This document shows positions 41,042-49,960 of a DNA stretch of 64,000 bases, one piece after another (the first letter of the stretch is position 1; every line of letters starts with the position of its first letter). Position numbers and translations under genes: made by a program. The notes under the pieces are model-generated. The model was not told the origin of the DNA, searched no databases, and was given only the letters and a program-made list of their open reading frames with translations. The stretch is taken from NCBI RefSeq assembly GCF_003060885.1, contig NZ_QAIG01000005.1, forward strand, positions 887,776 to 951,775. Direction: 5' to 3'. The stretch is from Pseudomonas sp. HMWF032. GTDB lineage: Bacteria > Pseudomonadota > Gammaproteobacteria > Pseudomonadales > Pseudomonadaceae.

Positions 41042-41929
41042 ATGCCCTGGCAACAGCTGTTGAGTCCGAAAACGCGTTTACCGGTGACGGGGCTGGAGGA
41101 GTGGTACGCCAGCCTGCTGGACCGTATTGGCCACCCAACCCCGTTGCAGCTGGCCCTGCTCGGTGGACGGCTGGCTGCGACGCCAGGGCTGGCGTTTCTC
41201 GCCGGGTATCAGGGCGCGTTGCGTGCGCTCTGGCCAGCTGCGCCCTGGACGTTGGGGGCGCTGTGCGTCACCGAAAACCGCAGTACCCGACCGGCGGATA
41301 TGAGTACGCGGATCAACGCCCTGACCCTCGACGGCCGCAAGGATTTCGTCACAGCCGCCGAGGCCGCCGACTGGTTGCTGGTGGCGGCCCGTGAGGACGT
41401 TGCCGGCGCGCGGGTGCAACTGGCCCTGGGCGTGGTGCGCAATGGTGCGCCAGGGGTGCAGATCGAGACGCTGCCGGCGTTGCCACTGATGCCCGATGTC
41501 AGCCATGGCCGCTTGCATCTGCAAAGCGCGCAGTGCGAGCGCTTGCCCGGTGACGGTTGGGATGACTATGTAAAACCCTTCCGCACCCTGGAGGACACTC
41601 ATGTGTTGGCGGCGCTGACGGCCTGGTTGTTTGGCATCGGGCAGGAGTCTACTTGGCCGCAGGCCCTGCAATTGCGCCTGCTTGGTTTGCTGGCCGGCTG
41701 CGCGGAAGTGGCGCGGCAATGCCCGAGCGCCGCAGGCAGTCATCTGCTGTTGGCCGGATTATTTGCTCAGTTCGACAGCCTGCGCGGAGAGCTGGACAAT
41801 GCCTTTGCCAGCGGCGATGCGCACTGGGCGCAGCTCTGGCAGCGCGACAAAGGCCTGCTGGCGATTGCCGGCAGCGCGCGCAGCAAACGCCAGCAGAAGG
41901 CACAGGCCCTGCTGGGGCTCACACTGTAA
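41042..41929 (+). CDS. Acyl-CoA dehydrogenase-like protein
   Basis: The start at 41042 has AAGGAG 7 nt upstream. The 295-residue protein resembles part of an acyl-CoA dehydrogenase: [33 protein letters not shown] is the middle beta-domain, and a helical C-terminal part follows. It is shorter than the family's usual 380 residues, lacking much of the N-terminal helical domain. The catalytic Glu is not obvious. It may be a non-canonical member with another role. It faces away from olsB. Confidence 0.7.
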   Translation: MPWQQLLSPKTRLPVTGLEEWYASLLDRIGHPTPLQLALLGGRLAATPGLAFLAGYQGALRALWPAAPWTLGALCVTENRSTRPADMSTRINALTLDGRKDFVTAAEAADWLLVAAREDVAGARVQLALGVVRNGAPGVQIETLPALPLMPDVSHGRLHLQSAQCERLPGDGWDDYVKPFRTLEDTHVLAALTAWLFGIGQESTWPQALQLRLLGLLAGCAEVARQCPSAAGSHLLLAGLFAQFDSLRGELDNAFASGDAHWAQLWQRDKGLLAIAGSARSKRQQKAQALLGLTL

Positions 41930-42139
41930 GGCCCGGCAGGGGCATCGATAGCGACCGTGTAGGCGTCGGGTGGATGACGCCCTATCCGCGTGGGGGCGGG
42001 CATGCGCTACCCAGCCGTCACGAAACCGATATCAGCGGTTTATGAGTTGTGACGACCACTGCTTTGTTGGCTTGATCCAGGTCAGTAAGGTTGGGCCGCT
42101 ACGCCATTAAACTCACGGGCTTTCGGGAGAGAGCCTGCC

Positions 42140-42925
42140 ATGCGACGCGAGCCCATAGTGCTGTTCGATAACGGTGAGCATCAATGCATGATGTTCGATG
42201 ATCTGGTCAGCGGGGAGGGCGTGCAGTCCAACCAGTTTCTGATCACCGACAACGAGCAGTACCTGCTGCTTGATCCGGGCGGTGACCTGACTTACACGCC
42301 GTTGTCGCTGGAGCTGTCCAAGCACATTCCGGTGCAGGACCTGACCTATATCTTCGCCTCGCACCAGGACCCGGACATCATCGCCTCGCTGGACAAATGG
42401 CTGTTGCACACCCGCGCGCGGGTGATCTGCTCCAAGCTCTGGGCGCGCTTTCTGCCGCACCTGACGGCCAACTACCTGGCGCTCAGCCGTGGCATCAACA
42501 CCTTTGACCGGATCATCGCGCTGCCGGATCGCGGCCAGTCCTTCAGCCTTGGCAAATGCACGCTTAAGGCGGTGCCCGCGCATTTTCTCCACTCGGTGGG
42601 CAACTTCCAGCTGTATGACCCGGTGAGCAAAATTCTGTTTTCCGGCGATATGGGCGCCTCGATGGTCGACGACGCGCACCCGGTCACGGACTTCGTTAAC
42701 CATGTGCCGAACATGCTCGGCTTTCACCGGCGCTATATGGCCAGCAACAAGGTCTGCCGGCTGTGGGCGGCGATGGTCCGTGACATGGATGTTGCGATGA
42801 TTGTGCCGCAGCACGGCCGGCCTTTTGTCGGCGCAGAAATGATCAATGCCTTTCTCTACTGGATCGAGAACCTGGAATGCGGCATGGATCTGCTAGGTGC
42901 AGAGGATTACCGCTTGCCGGATTAG
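42140..42925 (+). CDS. MBL-fold / di-iron oxygen-binding protein
   Basis: The 261-residue protein has the ODP (flavodiiron-like) beta-lactamase fold. In SHQDPD (His75, Asp77, Asp79) the usual HxHxDH is altered; AHFLHSVGNF, SGDMGAS and VPQHGRPF supply the other metal ligands. This altered set marks the oxygen-binding di-iron group. No flavodoxin domain is attached. The protein may sense or reduce oxygen/NO or hydrolyse an unknown ester. Confidence 0.8.
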   Translation: MRREPIVLFDNGEHQCMMFDDLVSGEGVQSNQFLITDNEQYLLLDPGGDLTYTPLSLELSKHIPVQDLTYIFASHQDPDIIASLDKWLLHTRARVICSKLWARFLPHLTANYLALSRGINTFDRIIALPDRGQSFSLGKCTLKAVPAHFLHSVGNFQLYDPVSKILFSGDMGASMVDDAHPVTDFVNHVPNMLGFHRRYMASNKVCRLWAAMVRDMDVAMIVPQHGRPFVGAEMINAFLYWIENLECGMDLLGAEDYRLPD

Positions 42926-43048
42926 TCGCCTGGGCATAAGCCGTGACTTTTCGCGCCGAATAGCCGGATAAAGCGGCGTGTTCGGCGCTTTTTGTCGGCG
43001 TCAAACGCATGCTAGGGTGCGGCCTTCGATCCCAGCAGAGGCGGCTCC

Positions 43049-44173
43049 ATGTCCATCACTCCCTTTCCCGCGCGGCGGCTGATGCTGGCGTGCGTCTTCG
43101 CCCTGGGCTGCGCCACGGCGCACGCCGAGAACTGGCCTGGCAGCGACTGGGACAGCCAGTTGGCCGCGCCCAGCAGCGCGCTCAGCGAGCTGGAGCGCTA
43201 TGCCTTCCCCGTCCGTGATGACGCCACCCGCAAAGGTGTACGCACTGATGCCCTGCTGGTAATCCGCGATGGCCAGGTGGTTTACGAGCGCTATGCCGCA
43301 CCGACCACTGCCGCCACGCCGCACCTGACCTGGTCGATGGCCAAGAGCCTACTGGCCACCACCATGGGGGTGGCTTACGGCCAGGGGCGTTTCCGTCTGG
43401 ATGCACCGGTGGCGGATTACTACCCGCCGTTTGCCGCACATCCGCAGGTCAAGGTCGGTCATCTGCTCAACTGGGCCTCGGGGCTGGACTGGCAGGAAGA
43501 CTATGAATACGCGCCGCTGAAATCGTCGGTGGTGGCGATGCTCTACACCCGTGGCCGCAGTGATATGGCGGCATTTACCGCCGCGCACCGCGCCGATGCC
43601 GAGCCGGGGGCACGCTTCCGTTATTCCAGTGGCGATAGCAATGTGCTGGCTGCTGCACTGAAAAACATGGTGGGCGAAGCGGCTTACGCCGATTACCCCT
43701 GGACTGCGCTGTTTGATCCGCTGGGGATCACGACCGCTGTCTGGGAGCGCGATGCCGCGGGCACCTTTGTCGGTTCCTCATACGCCTATATGAGCGCCCG
43801 TGACCTGGCCCGTGTCGGTCTGCTGATGCAACGCGATGGTCGCTGGGGCGAGCAGCAGCTGTTGCCCAAGGCGTGGGTCGACTTCAACCGTACGCCTTTT
43901 GCCAACTACCAGTCGCAGGCCGAAAAGCCGGGTGAAGCGGTGCCCGGCGGTCAGTGGTGGCTGAATGCGGCCGTAGCCGGTGCGGGCAGGCCCTGGCCGG
44001 ATGCGCCGGAAGACACCCTGGTGGCGTCCGGGCACTGGGGGCAGGGGCTGTATGTGATCGCCAGTAAAAATCTGGTGATCGTGCGCTATGCCGATGACCG
44101 CGATGGCAGCTTTGATCGCAACCATTTCCTCAAGCTGGTTCTCTCCGCGTTGGCCGATGAGGTGCTGCCATGA
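43049..44173 (+). CDS. Serine hydrolase, class C beta-lactamase-like
   Basis: The 374-residue protein has a signal peptide (cleavage near AHAEN). It has the serine-hydrolase SxxK motif (SMAK, Ser96–Lys99) and a YSSGDSN motif equivalent to YxN, with a final HWGQGLYV. These features place it among class C beta-lactamase/esterase/DD-peptidase-like enzymes. The substrate is uncertain; an ester or peptide is more likely than a beta-lactam drug. It overlaps the next gene by 4 nt. Confidence 0.85.
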   Translation: MSITPFPARRLMLACVFALGCATAHAENWPGSDWDSQLAAPSSALSELERYAFPVRDDATRKGVRTDALLVIRDGQVVYERYAAPTTAATPHLTWSMAKSLLATTMGVAYGQGRFRLDAPVADYYPPFAAHPQVKVGHLLNWASGLDWQEDYEYAPLKSSVVAMLYTRGRSDMAAFTAAHRADAEPGARFRYSSGDSNVLAAALKNMVGEAAYADYPWTALFDPLGITTAVWERDAAGTFVGSSYAYMSARDLARVGLLMQRDGRWGEQQLLPKAWVDFNRTPFANYQSQAEKPGEAVPGGQWWLNAAVAGAGRPWPDAPEDTLVASGHWGQGLYVIASKNLVIVRYADDRDGSFDRNHFLKLVLSALADEVLP

Positions 44174-44502
44174 TTCGTCGTCGTCCGTTCAGCAGCCTGT
44201 TGTTGCTGATTGCGCTGTTGCTCGCGGCCCTGGCCTGGCAGAACCGCGCACACCTGCAAGCCTTTCCAGGCATCATCGGCGCTTACTCGGCCAAGGAGTA
44301 CTGTTCGTGCCGCTATGTGGCGAACAACCCGGTCGACTACTGCGAGGCGTATGTGGCGCAGTATGTTTCGCTCTCCGGCTTTTTCGATGACCAAGCCAAC
44401 AAGCGCGTGACCGCGCGCGGCCTGGGCAGCACCCAGAGTGCGCAGTGGCTGGGTCCGCGGCAGGGTTGCCAGCTGTTACCGCAAGCCGCGCCGCTACCGT
44501 AA
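44170..44502 (+). CDS. Small exported protein of unknown function
   Basis: This 110-residue protein starts inside the end of the hydrolase gene (ATGA). One hydrophobic segment (about residues 8–22) looks like a signal anchor. The rest has a cysteine set (YCSCRYVANNPVDYCEAY...GCQLL), probably disulphide-bonded in the periplasm. No family was recognised. The tight coupling suggests it helps the serine hydrolase. Confidence 0.7.
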   Translation: MIRRRPFSSLLLLIALLLAALAWQNRAHLQAFPGIIGAYSAKEYCSCRYVANNPVDYCEAYVAQYVSLSGFFDDQANKRVTARGLGSTQSAQWLGPRQGCQLLPQAAPLP

Positions 44503-44626
44503 TCAGGGCCGTGATCGAATCGAGCGCCCGGCAGGGTTTGCAAGGCCCGGCCGGGCGGCTATGGTGGCGTCTCCATTTCCCATGCGTGAGCCGCAATGCG
44601 CAGAGTCAACCGCCGCGTGAACGCTC

Positions 44627-45784
44627 ATGCCGCATAACGTCTTTCCCTGGCGACGCGGTAATGCACTGACGTTGCTGATCGACGGGCCGCAGTTTTTCGA
44701 GCAGATGCTGGCGCGCATCGACGCAGCGCTGCGACAGGTCGATCTGGAACTCTATCTGGTGGAAAGCGGGGCGTGCAGCCGCATGCTGATTGATAGCCTG
44801 TGTGCAGCCGCGCAGCGTGGTGTGGTGGTCCGTTGCCTGTTCGATGCCTTTGGCGCGCAGGGTTTGCATGCTGCGGATCGACAGCTGCTGCAGGCGGCTG
44901 GCGTGCAGGTACAGTGGTACAACCCACTGCGCTGGAAGCACGGCGTGCGCAACTTTCACCGTGATCACCGCAAGTTATTACTCGTCGACGAACAGTTTGC
45001 TTTTGTCGGCGGCACCGGTTCGACCGATGAATTCTGGCAGCCAGGCCAAAGCAGCAGTGTCTGGCACGAGGTAATGGTGGAAATCAGCGGGCTGCTGGTG
45101 GCCGATTGGCAGCAGCTGTTTGAGCGCCAATGGCTGGCATGTCAGACCTGGGTCGCCTGGCGACCAAAGCTGCCACTGCGCCTGAAAAGCCTGCCGGCCT
45201 TGCCCGCTTTAGGACAGGGGTTGGGCCGCGTGGCCTTTGCCGATGCCTTACAGCACCGCGATATTCTGTTGTCGCTGGTACGTGCTTTGCGCGGCGCCAA
45301 GCAGCATATCTGGCTGGCAACGCCGTACTTTCTTCCGACCTGGCGGGTTCGTCGCACGCTACGCCAGGCCGCCAAGCGTGGCATTGAGGTGCGCTTGCTG
45401 TTGGCCGGGCAACATACCGATCACCCACCGGTGCGCTTTGCCGGCCAGCGCTACTACGCCAGCCTGCTCAAAGCCGGCGTACAGATATTCGAGTACCAGC
45501 CGCGTTTTCTGCACCTGAAAATGGTGCTGGTGGACGACTGGGTCAGCGTCGGCTCCTGCAACTTCGACCACTGGAACCTGCGCTTCAACCTGGACGCCAA
45601 CCTGGAAGCGCTGGACCCGCAGTTTACCGCCAGCGTGGCGGCCAGCTTTCAAGCGGATTTTGCCGATAGCCAGGAAATCACTCTGGCCGACTGGCGCGCG
45701 CGGCCGTGGTGGCGGCGCGTGCAGCAATCCATCTGGGGGGCGCTGGATCAATTGTTGGTCAACCTGCTTGATCGCCGCCGCTGA
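44627..45784 (+). CDS. clsB: Phospholipase D family, cardiolipin synthase B-like
   Basis: The 385-residue protein has two HKD motifs: HRKLLLVDEQFAFVGG (His114, Lys116, Asp121) and HLKMVLVDDWVSVGSCNFD. That is the ClsB/YbhO type, which makes cardiolipin from phosphatidylglycerol and phosphatidylethanolamine. It has no membrane-spanning N-terminus. The ribosome site before the ATG is weak. It stands close to the olsBA lipid genes. Confidence 0.85.
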   Translation: MPHNVFPWRRGNALTLLIDGPQFFEQMLARIDAALRQVDLELYLVESGACSRMLIDSLCAAAQRGVVVRCLFDAFGAQGLHAADRQLLQAAGVQVQWYNPLRWKHGVRNFHRDHRKLLLVDEQFAFVGGTGSTDEFWQPGQSSSVWHEVMVEISGLLVADWQQLFERQWLACQTWVAWRPKLPLRLKSLPALPALGQGLGRVAFADALQHRDILLSLVRALRGAKQHIWLATPYFLPTWRVRRTLRQAAKRGIEVRLLLAGQHTDHPPVRFAGQRYYASLLKAGVQIFEYQPRFLHLKMVLVDDWVSVGSCNFDHWNLRFNLDANLEALDPQFTASVAASFQADFADSQEITLADWRARPWWRRVQQSIWGALDQLLVNLLDRRR

Positions 45785-45862
45785 CCCGCACTTTTGTCGG
45801 GTGTGGGGCGGCTAGGGCGCCGTTATGCTCGGGTCATAACACCCATAATAAGGAAGCTGTCG

Positions 45863-46474
45863 ATGCGAGCCCTGTCCTGTCTGACCGTGCTGTGTGTGCT
45901 GGTCTTGAGCGGCTGTTCAACCCCAGGAGCCTTTTTCGGAGCAACGCAGGGCCATGTGTTTCGTGAGCATGTGCTCAGTGATGAGGATCATGCCCTGGTC
46001 TACCTCTATCGGCCGCAGAGCGACTGGGCGGACCAGGAGCTGGAAGCCCCTGCGCTATTTCTCAACAATGAGCGCATTGGCAGTCTGCCGAGCAATGCCT
46101 ATATGGTGCTGGAGTTTGATATCGCCAGTTATCAACTGGAGATGCGCCGCCCCTTGTTTGGCTCGCACTGGACTCTCTTCGCTGACGGTCCGCTGGATTT
46201 CACCCTGATCAGCAGCTTTGCCCTGGATGCCGAGGCCGGTGGTATTTATTACCTGCGCTACGACGAACTCAACCCGCCACCGGTGAACGAGCAGTCGCCG
46301 AGCCAGGGCGACGGTCCGCTGCAGCTGGTATCCAAGGCAGTGGCGGACGCGGAAATCGGTGCCACCCACGAAATTCAACCCTTCGAACGGATTGCCGCCA
46401 GTGGCGAAACCGAGCGCATGCAGCGCAGCTTCTGGCGCCAGGTCGGCAAGTCGCTGGACAAGATCGGCATCTAG
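45863..46474 (+). CDS. DUF2846-type lipoprotein
   Basis: The start at 45863 has AAGGAAG upstream and gives a lipoprotein signal ending LSGC. The 203-residue protein has the DUF2846-like core (ALVYLYRPQSDWADQELEAPALFLNNERIGSLPSNAYMVLEF), a beta-sandwich. A C-terminal part carries RMQRSFWRQVGKSLDKIGI. Its function is unknown; envelope location is clear. A terminator follows. Confidence 0.82.
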   Translation: MRALSCLTVLCVLVLSGCSTPGAFFGATQGHVFREHVLSDEDHALVYLYRPQSDWADQELEAPALFLNNERIGSLPSNAYMVLEFDIASYQLEMRRPLFGSHWTLFADGPLDFTLISSFALDAEAGGIYYLRYDELNPPPVNEQSPSQGDGPLQLVSKAVADAEIGATHEIQPFERIAASGETERMQRSFWRQVGKSLDKIGI

Positions 46475-46479
46475 AACGC

Positions 46480-46506
46480 AACGGGCCAGCGCAAGGCTGG
46501 CCCGTT
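46480..46506. terminator. Terminator between lipoprotein and thiolase genes
   Basis: AACGGGCCAGC (46480–46490) pairs with GCTGGCCCGTT (46496–46506) around a 5-nt loop. It lies between converging genes; there is no strong T-run. Confidence 0.7.
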
Positions 46507-46549
46507 ACCACAACGTGAGCATGGCCATTGCGGCCATGTACTGACGCCC

Positions 46550-47725
46550 TTAAATCAATTCAACAGCGACCGCCGTGGCTTCACCCCCGCCAATGCACAG
46601 CGAGGCGATGCCACGCTTGCCGCCGGTGTTTTTCAGTGCATTGATCAGGGTCAGGATGATCCGCGAGCCGGTGGAACCGACCGGATGACCCTGGGCGCAG
46701 GCGCCGCCGTAGACGTTGACCTTGGCGTGATCCAGGCCGTGTTCACGGATGGCCAGCATGGTCACCATGGCGAAGGCTTCGTTGATTTCGAACAGGTCAA
46801 CGTCGGCCTTGTCCCAGCCGGTTTTCTTCAACAGATTGCTGATCGAACCAATCGGCGCAATGGTGAACTCGCTCGGGTCCTGGCTTTGGGTGGCGTGCGC
46901 AACGATCTTCGCCAGCGGCTTGAGGCCACGTTTGGCAGCTTCTTCAGCGGTCATCAGGAGCAGCGCCGAGGCACCGTCGGAAATCGAGCTGGCGTTGGCC
47001 GCCGTGATGGTGCCGTCCTTGCGGAAAGCCGGCTTGAGGCCCGGAATTTTATCCAGATTGGCGGTCAGGGGTTGCTCGTCATCCTTAACCACGATGTCGC
47101 CCTTGCGGCTGCTGACGGTGAGCGGAACGATTTCCGCATCCAGTGCGCCGCTGGCGATGGCGCTCTGTGCGCGTTTCAGCGACTCAATGGCGTAGGCGTC
47201 CATGTCTTCGCGGGTGATGCCGTACTGATCGGCGGTTTCCTGGGCAAAAGAACCCATCAGGCGGCCGGTGCGCGCATCTTCCAAACCGTCGAGGAACATG
47301 TGGTCCTTGATCTCGCCGTGGCCCATGCGCAGGCCCGCACGTGCTTTGGTCATCACGTAAGGGGCGTTGGACATGCTTTCCATGCCACCGGCGATCATCA
47401 CGCTGTTGCTGCCTGCCTTGAGCGAGTCAAACGCCATCATCACCGCTTTCATGCCCGAACCGCAGAGCTTGTTGATCGTGGTGCAACCGGTCGCAGCGGG
47501 CAGGCCGGCGTTCAGCGAGGCCTGGCGCGCCGGGCCCTGTTTCAGACCAGCAGGCAGCACACAGCCCATGATCACCTCCTGCACGTCGGCAGGCGCAACA
47601 CCGGCACGTTCAACTGCAGCGCGAATGGCGGCCGCACCCAGATCAACCGCGGCAATGCTCGACAGGCTGCCTTGAAAACCACCCATCGGCGTACGTGCGC
47701 CGCTGACGATGACGATATCGGACAT
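46550..47725 (-). CDS. Acetyl-CoA C-acetyltransferase (thiolase)
   Basis: The start at 47725 has GAGGAG upstream and gives 391 residues, normal for a thiolase. The nucleophile is Cys88 in NKLCGSGMKAV. The catalytic His lies in GHPVGSTGSR and the second Cys in LCIGGGEA. It interconverts two acetyl-CoA and acetoacetyl-CoA. Lying beside the acyl-CoA synthetase, it probably serves fatty-acid-like catabolism. The exact member (atoB/phaA/bktB) cannot be told here. Confidence 0.93.
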   Translation of the reverse strand: MSDIVIVSGARTPMGGFQGSLSSIAAVDLGAAAIRAAVERAGVAPADVQEVIMGCVLPAGLKQGPARQASLNAGLPAATGCTTINKLCGSGMKAVMMAFDSLKAGSNSVMIAGGMESMSNAPYVMTKARAGLRMGHGEIKDHMFLDGLEDARTGRLMGSFAQETADQYGITREDMDAYAIESLKRAQSAIASGALDAEIVPLTVSSRKGDIVVKDDEQPLTANLDKIPGLKPAFRKDGTITAANASSISDGASALLLMTAEEAAKRGLKPLAKIVAHATQSQDPSEFTIAPIGSISNLLKKTGWDKADVDLFEINEAFAMVTMLAIREHGLDHAKVNVYGGACAQGHPVGSTGSRIILTLINALKNTGGKRGIASLCIGGGEATAVAVELI

Positions 47726-47907
47726 CGGAAAACTCCTCGTTTTTGTAATAGATCGCAGGTCAAACACATCGAATGCGAGGCAATGATTCTACTGCGTGAC
47801 TAAAAATGCCCAAAGAGTCACGCAAAAAATCATTCTTTGGGCTGATTTGAGCAGGCGGCGGCGGCTCTAGATTGGGCCCACTGAAAAAACCAACAATAGG
47901 TACCGCC

Positions 47908-49590
47908 ATGCTGCAGACCCGCCTGATTGCTCCCGCTGACAATGCTCACAATGCGCCGCTGCTGATCAAGCGCCTCTTGTTGTCGGGCATTCGTTACGAG
48001 AAAACCCGCGAAATCGTTTACCGCGACCAGTTGCGTTACAGCTACGCGACCCTCAACGAACGTGTAGCGCGCCTGGCCAATGTACTCACTGAGGCCGGGG
48101 TCAAGGCTGGTGATACCGTGGCGGTGATGGACTGGGACAGCCACCGCTATCTGGAATGTATGTTTGCCATTCCGATGATCGGCGCGGTGCTGCACACCAT
48201 CAACATCCGCCTATCGGCTGAGCAGATTCTCTACACCATGAACCATGCCGAGGATGCGTTCGTGCTGGTCAACAGCGAGTTCGTGCCGCTCTACAAAGGC
48301 ATCGAAAGTCAGCTGACCACGGTGCAGAAGACCATGCTCTTAACCGATGGCACGGACAAAACTGCCGAATTGAATGGTCTGGTTGGTGAGTACGAAAACC
48401 TGCTGGCGGCCGCCAGCCCGCGTTACGACTTCCCGGATTTCGACGAAAACTCGGTCGCCACGACCTTCTACACCACCGGCACCACCGGCAACCCCAAGGG
48501 CGTGTACTTCAGTCATCGCCAACTGGTGCTGCATACCATGGCCGAAGCCAGCGTGCTGGGCAGCCTGGACAGCATTCGCCTGTTGGGCACCAACGATGTG
48601 TACATGCCGATCACCCCGATGTTCCACGTGCATGCCTGGGGCATCCCGTATGTGGCCACCATGCTGGGGATCAAGCAGGTCTACCCTGGCCGTTATGAGC
48701 CGGACCTGCTCTGCCGGTTGATCAAGGAGGAGAAGGTCACCTTCTCCCACTGTGTACCGACCATTCTGCAGATGGTCATGGCCGCTCCCAGCGCCCAGGG
48801 CCATGATTTCGGCGGCCTGAAAATGATCATCGGCGGCAGCGCGCTCAATCGTTCGCTGTATGACGCCGCCAAGGCGCGTGGCATCCAGCTGACCGCTGCC
48901 TATGGCATGTCGGAAACCTGCCCGCTGATCTCCTGTGCCCATATCAACGATGAGCTGTTGGCCGGCAGCGAAGATGAACGCACCACCTACCGGATCAAGG
49001 CTGGCGTGCCGGTGCCGCTGGTGGAAGCGGCGATCATGTCCGCCGATGGCACCTTGTTACCGGCCGATGGCGAGAGTCAGGGCGAATTGGTGCTGCGCGC
49101 GCCCTGGCTGACCCAGGGTTACTTCCGCGAACCGGAGAAGGGCGCTGAACTGTGGCAACACGGCTGGCTGCACACCGGTGACGTGGCGACCATCGACGAC
49201 TTCGGCTTTATCGATATCCGCGACCGCATCAAGGATGTGATCAAGACCGGCGGCGAGTGGATTTCCTCCTTGGAGCTGGAAGATCTGATCAGCCGCCACC
49301 CCGCCGTACGTGAAGTCGCGGTGGTGGGTGTGGTCGATCCGCAATGGGGCGAGCGGCCGTTTGCCCTGTTGGTACTGCGCGATGGCCAGAGCCTGGATGC
49401 CAAAGGGCTCAAGGAACACCTCAAGCCGTTTGTTGATCAGGGCAGCATCAACAAGTGGGCGATACCGTCGCAGATCGCCCTTGTTACCGAAGTTCCCAAG
49501 ACCAGCGTCGGCAAGCTGGATAAGAAACGCATTCGCTTGGATATCGTCCAGTGGCAGGCTGCCGGCAGTCCGTTCCTTTCCACGTTATAA
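47908..49590 (+). CDS. Fatty-acyl-CoA synthetase (AMP-binding)
   Basis: This 560-residue enzyme activates a fatty acid to its CoA ester. The AMP motif TTGTTGNPKGVYFSH is intact, as are YGMSETCPL and the hinge DRIKDVIKTGGEWISS. The C-terminal Lys lies in KTSVGKLDKKR. It is the divergent partner of the thiolase and precedes the DUF1302–DUF1329 genes. In P. putida a similar cluster (near PP_0763–PP_0767, from memory) includes a medium-chain acyl-CoA ligase, so a hydrophobic acid substrate is likely. Confidence 0.9.
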   Translation: MLQTRLIAPADNAHNAPLLIKRLLLSGIRYEKTREIVYRDQLRYSYATLNERVARLANVLTEAGVKAGDTVAVMDWDSHRYLECMFAIPMIGAVLHTINIRLSAEQILYTMNHAEDAFVLVNSEFVPLYKGIESQLTTVQKTMLLTDGTDKTAELNGLVGEYENLLAAASPRYDFPDFDENSVATTFYTTGTTGNPKGVYFSHRQLVLHTMAEASVLGSLDSIRLLGTNDVYMPITPMFHVHAWGIPYVATMLGIKQVYPGRYEPDLLCRLIKEEKVTFSHCVPTILQMVMAAPSAQGHDFGGLKMIIGGSALNRSLYDAAKARGIQLTAAYGMSETCPLISCAHINDELLAGSEDERTTYRIKAGVPVPLVEAAIMSADGTLLPADGESQGELVLRAPWLTQGYFREPEKGAELWQHGWLHTGDVATIDDFGFIDIRDRIKDVIKTGGEWISSLELEDLISRHPAVREVAVVGVVDPQWGERPFALLVLRDGQSLDAKGLKEHLKPFVDQGSINKWAIPSQIALVTEVPKTSVGKLDKKRIRLDIVQWQAAGSPFLSTL

Positions 49591-49960
49591 GGTTTTCTGT
49601 AACGGGCGCAGCTGCAGGCAGCGTCCGTTATACGGCAGTCGCTTGGCACCGCGCAGGCCAGGCGGCTCAAGGCCTGTAGGTGTCTGTGAAGTGATTGCTA
49701 GGTGGGTCTTGGCCGGTCAGTCCGGTTGTTCAATTAACGGCAAATCAGGTCGTTTGGGGTGACTGGCCGGTCAAACAAGCGTTTGGCTTGCTAATTGCTC
49801 ATTCCAAGCCATTCTTGGCTCTGCCGGTAGTGGTCAACACGCCGAAACCTGCGAGCCAGAGTGCCTGGGGCTGCAAATCACACTTTCGAGGGATCAAGCA
49901 GAAGTACCCGCTGGCTATAGTCCGCACCATCCATAACAAAAAGCACATGGAGTAGCGTCG
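49591..49960. other. Control region before DUF1302–DUF1329 operon
   Basis: A weak hairpin (AACGGGCGC / GCGTCCGTT, 49601–49629) follows the synthetase stop; its T-run is missing. Two direct GGCCGGTCA repeats lie at 49711 and 49765, the second within a near-palindrome GACTGGCCGGTC. They may bind the MalT-like regulator encoded downstream. No coding sequence is convincing. Confidence 0.4.

Noticed and set aside
46685-47803. Plus-strand frame of 372 residues
   Set aside because: It is antisense to the thiolase gene and lacks any domain pattern.
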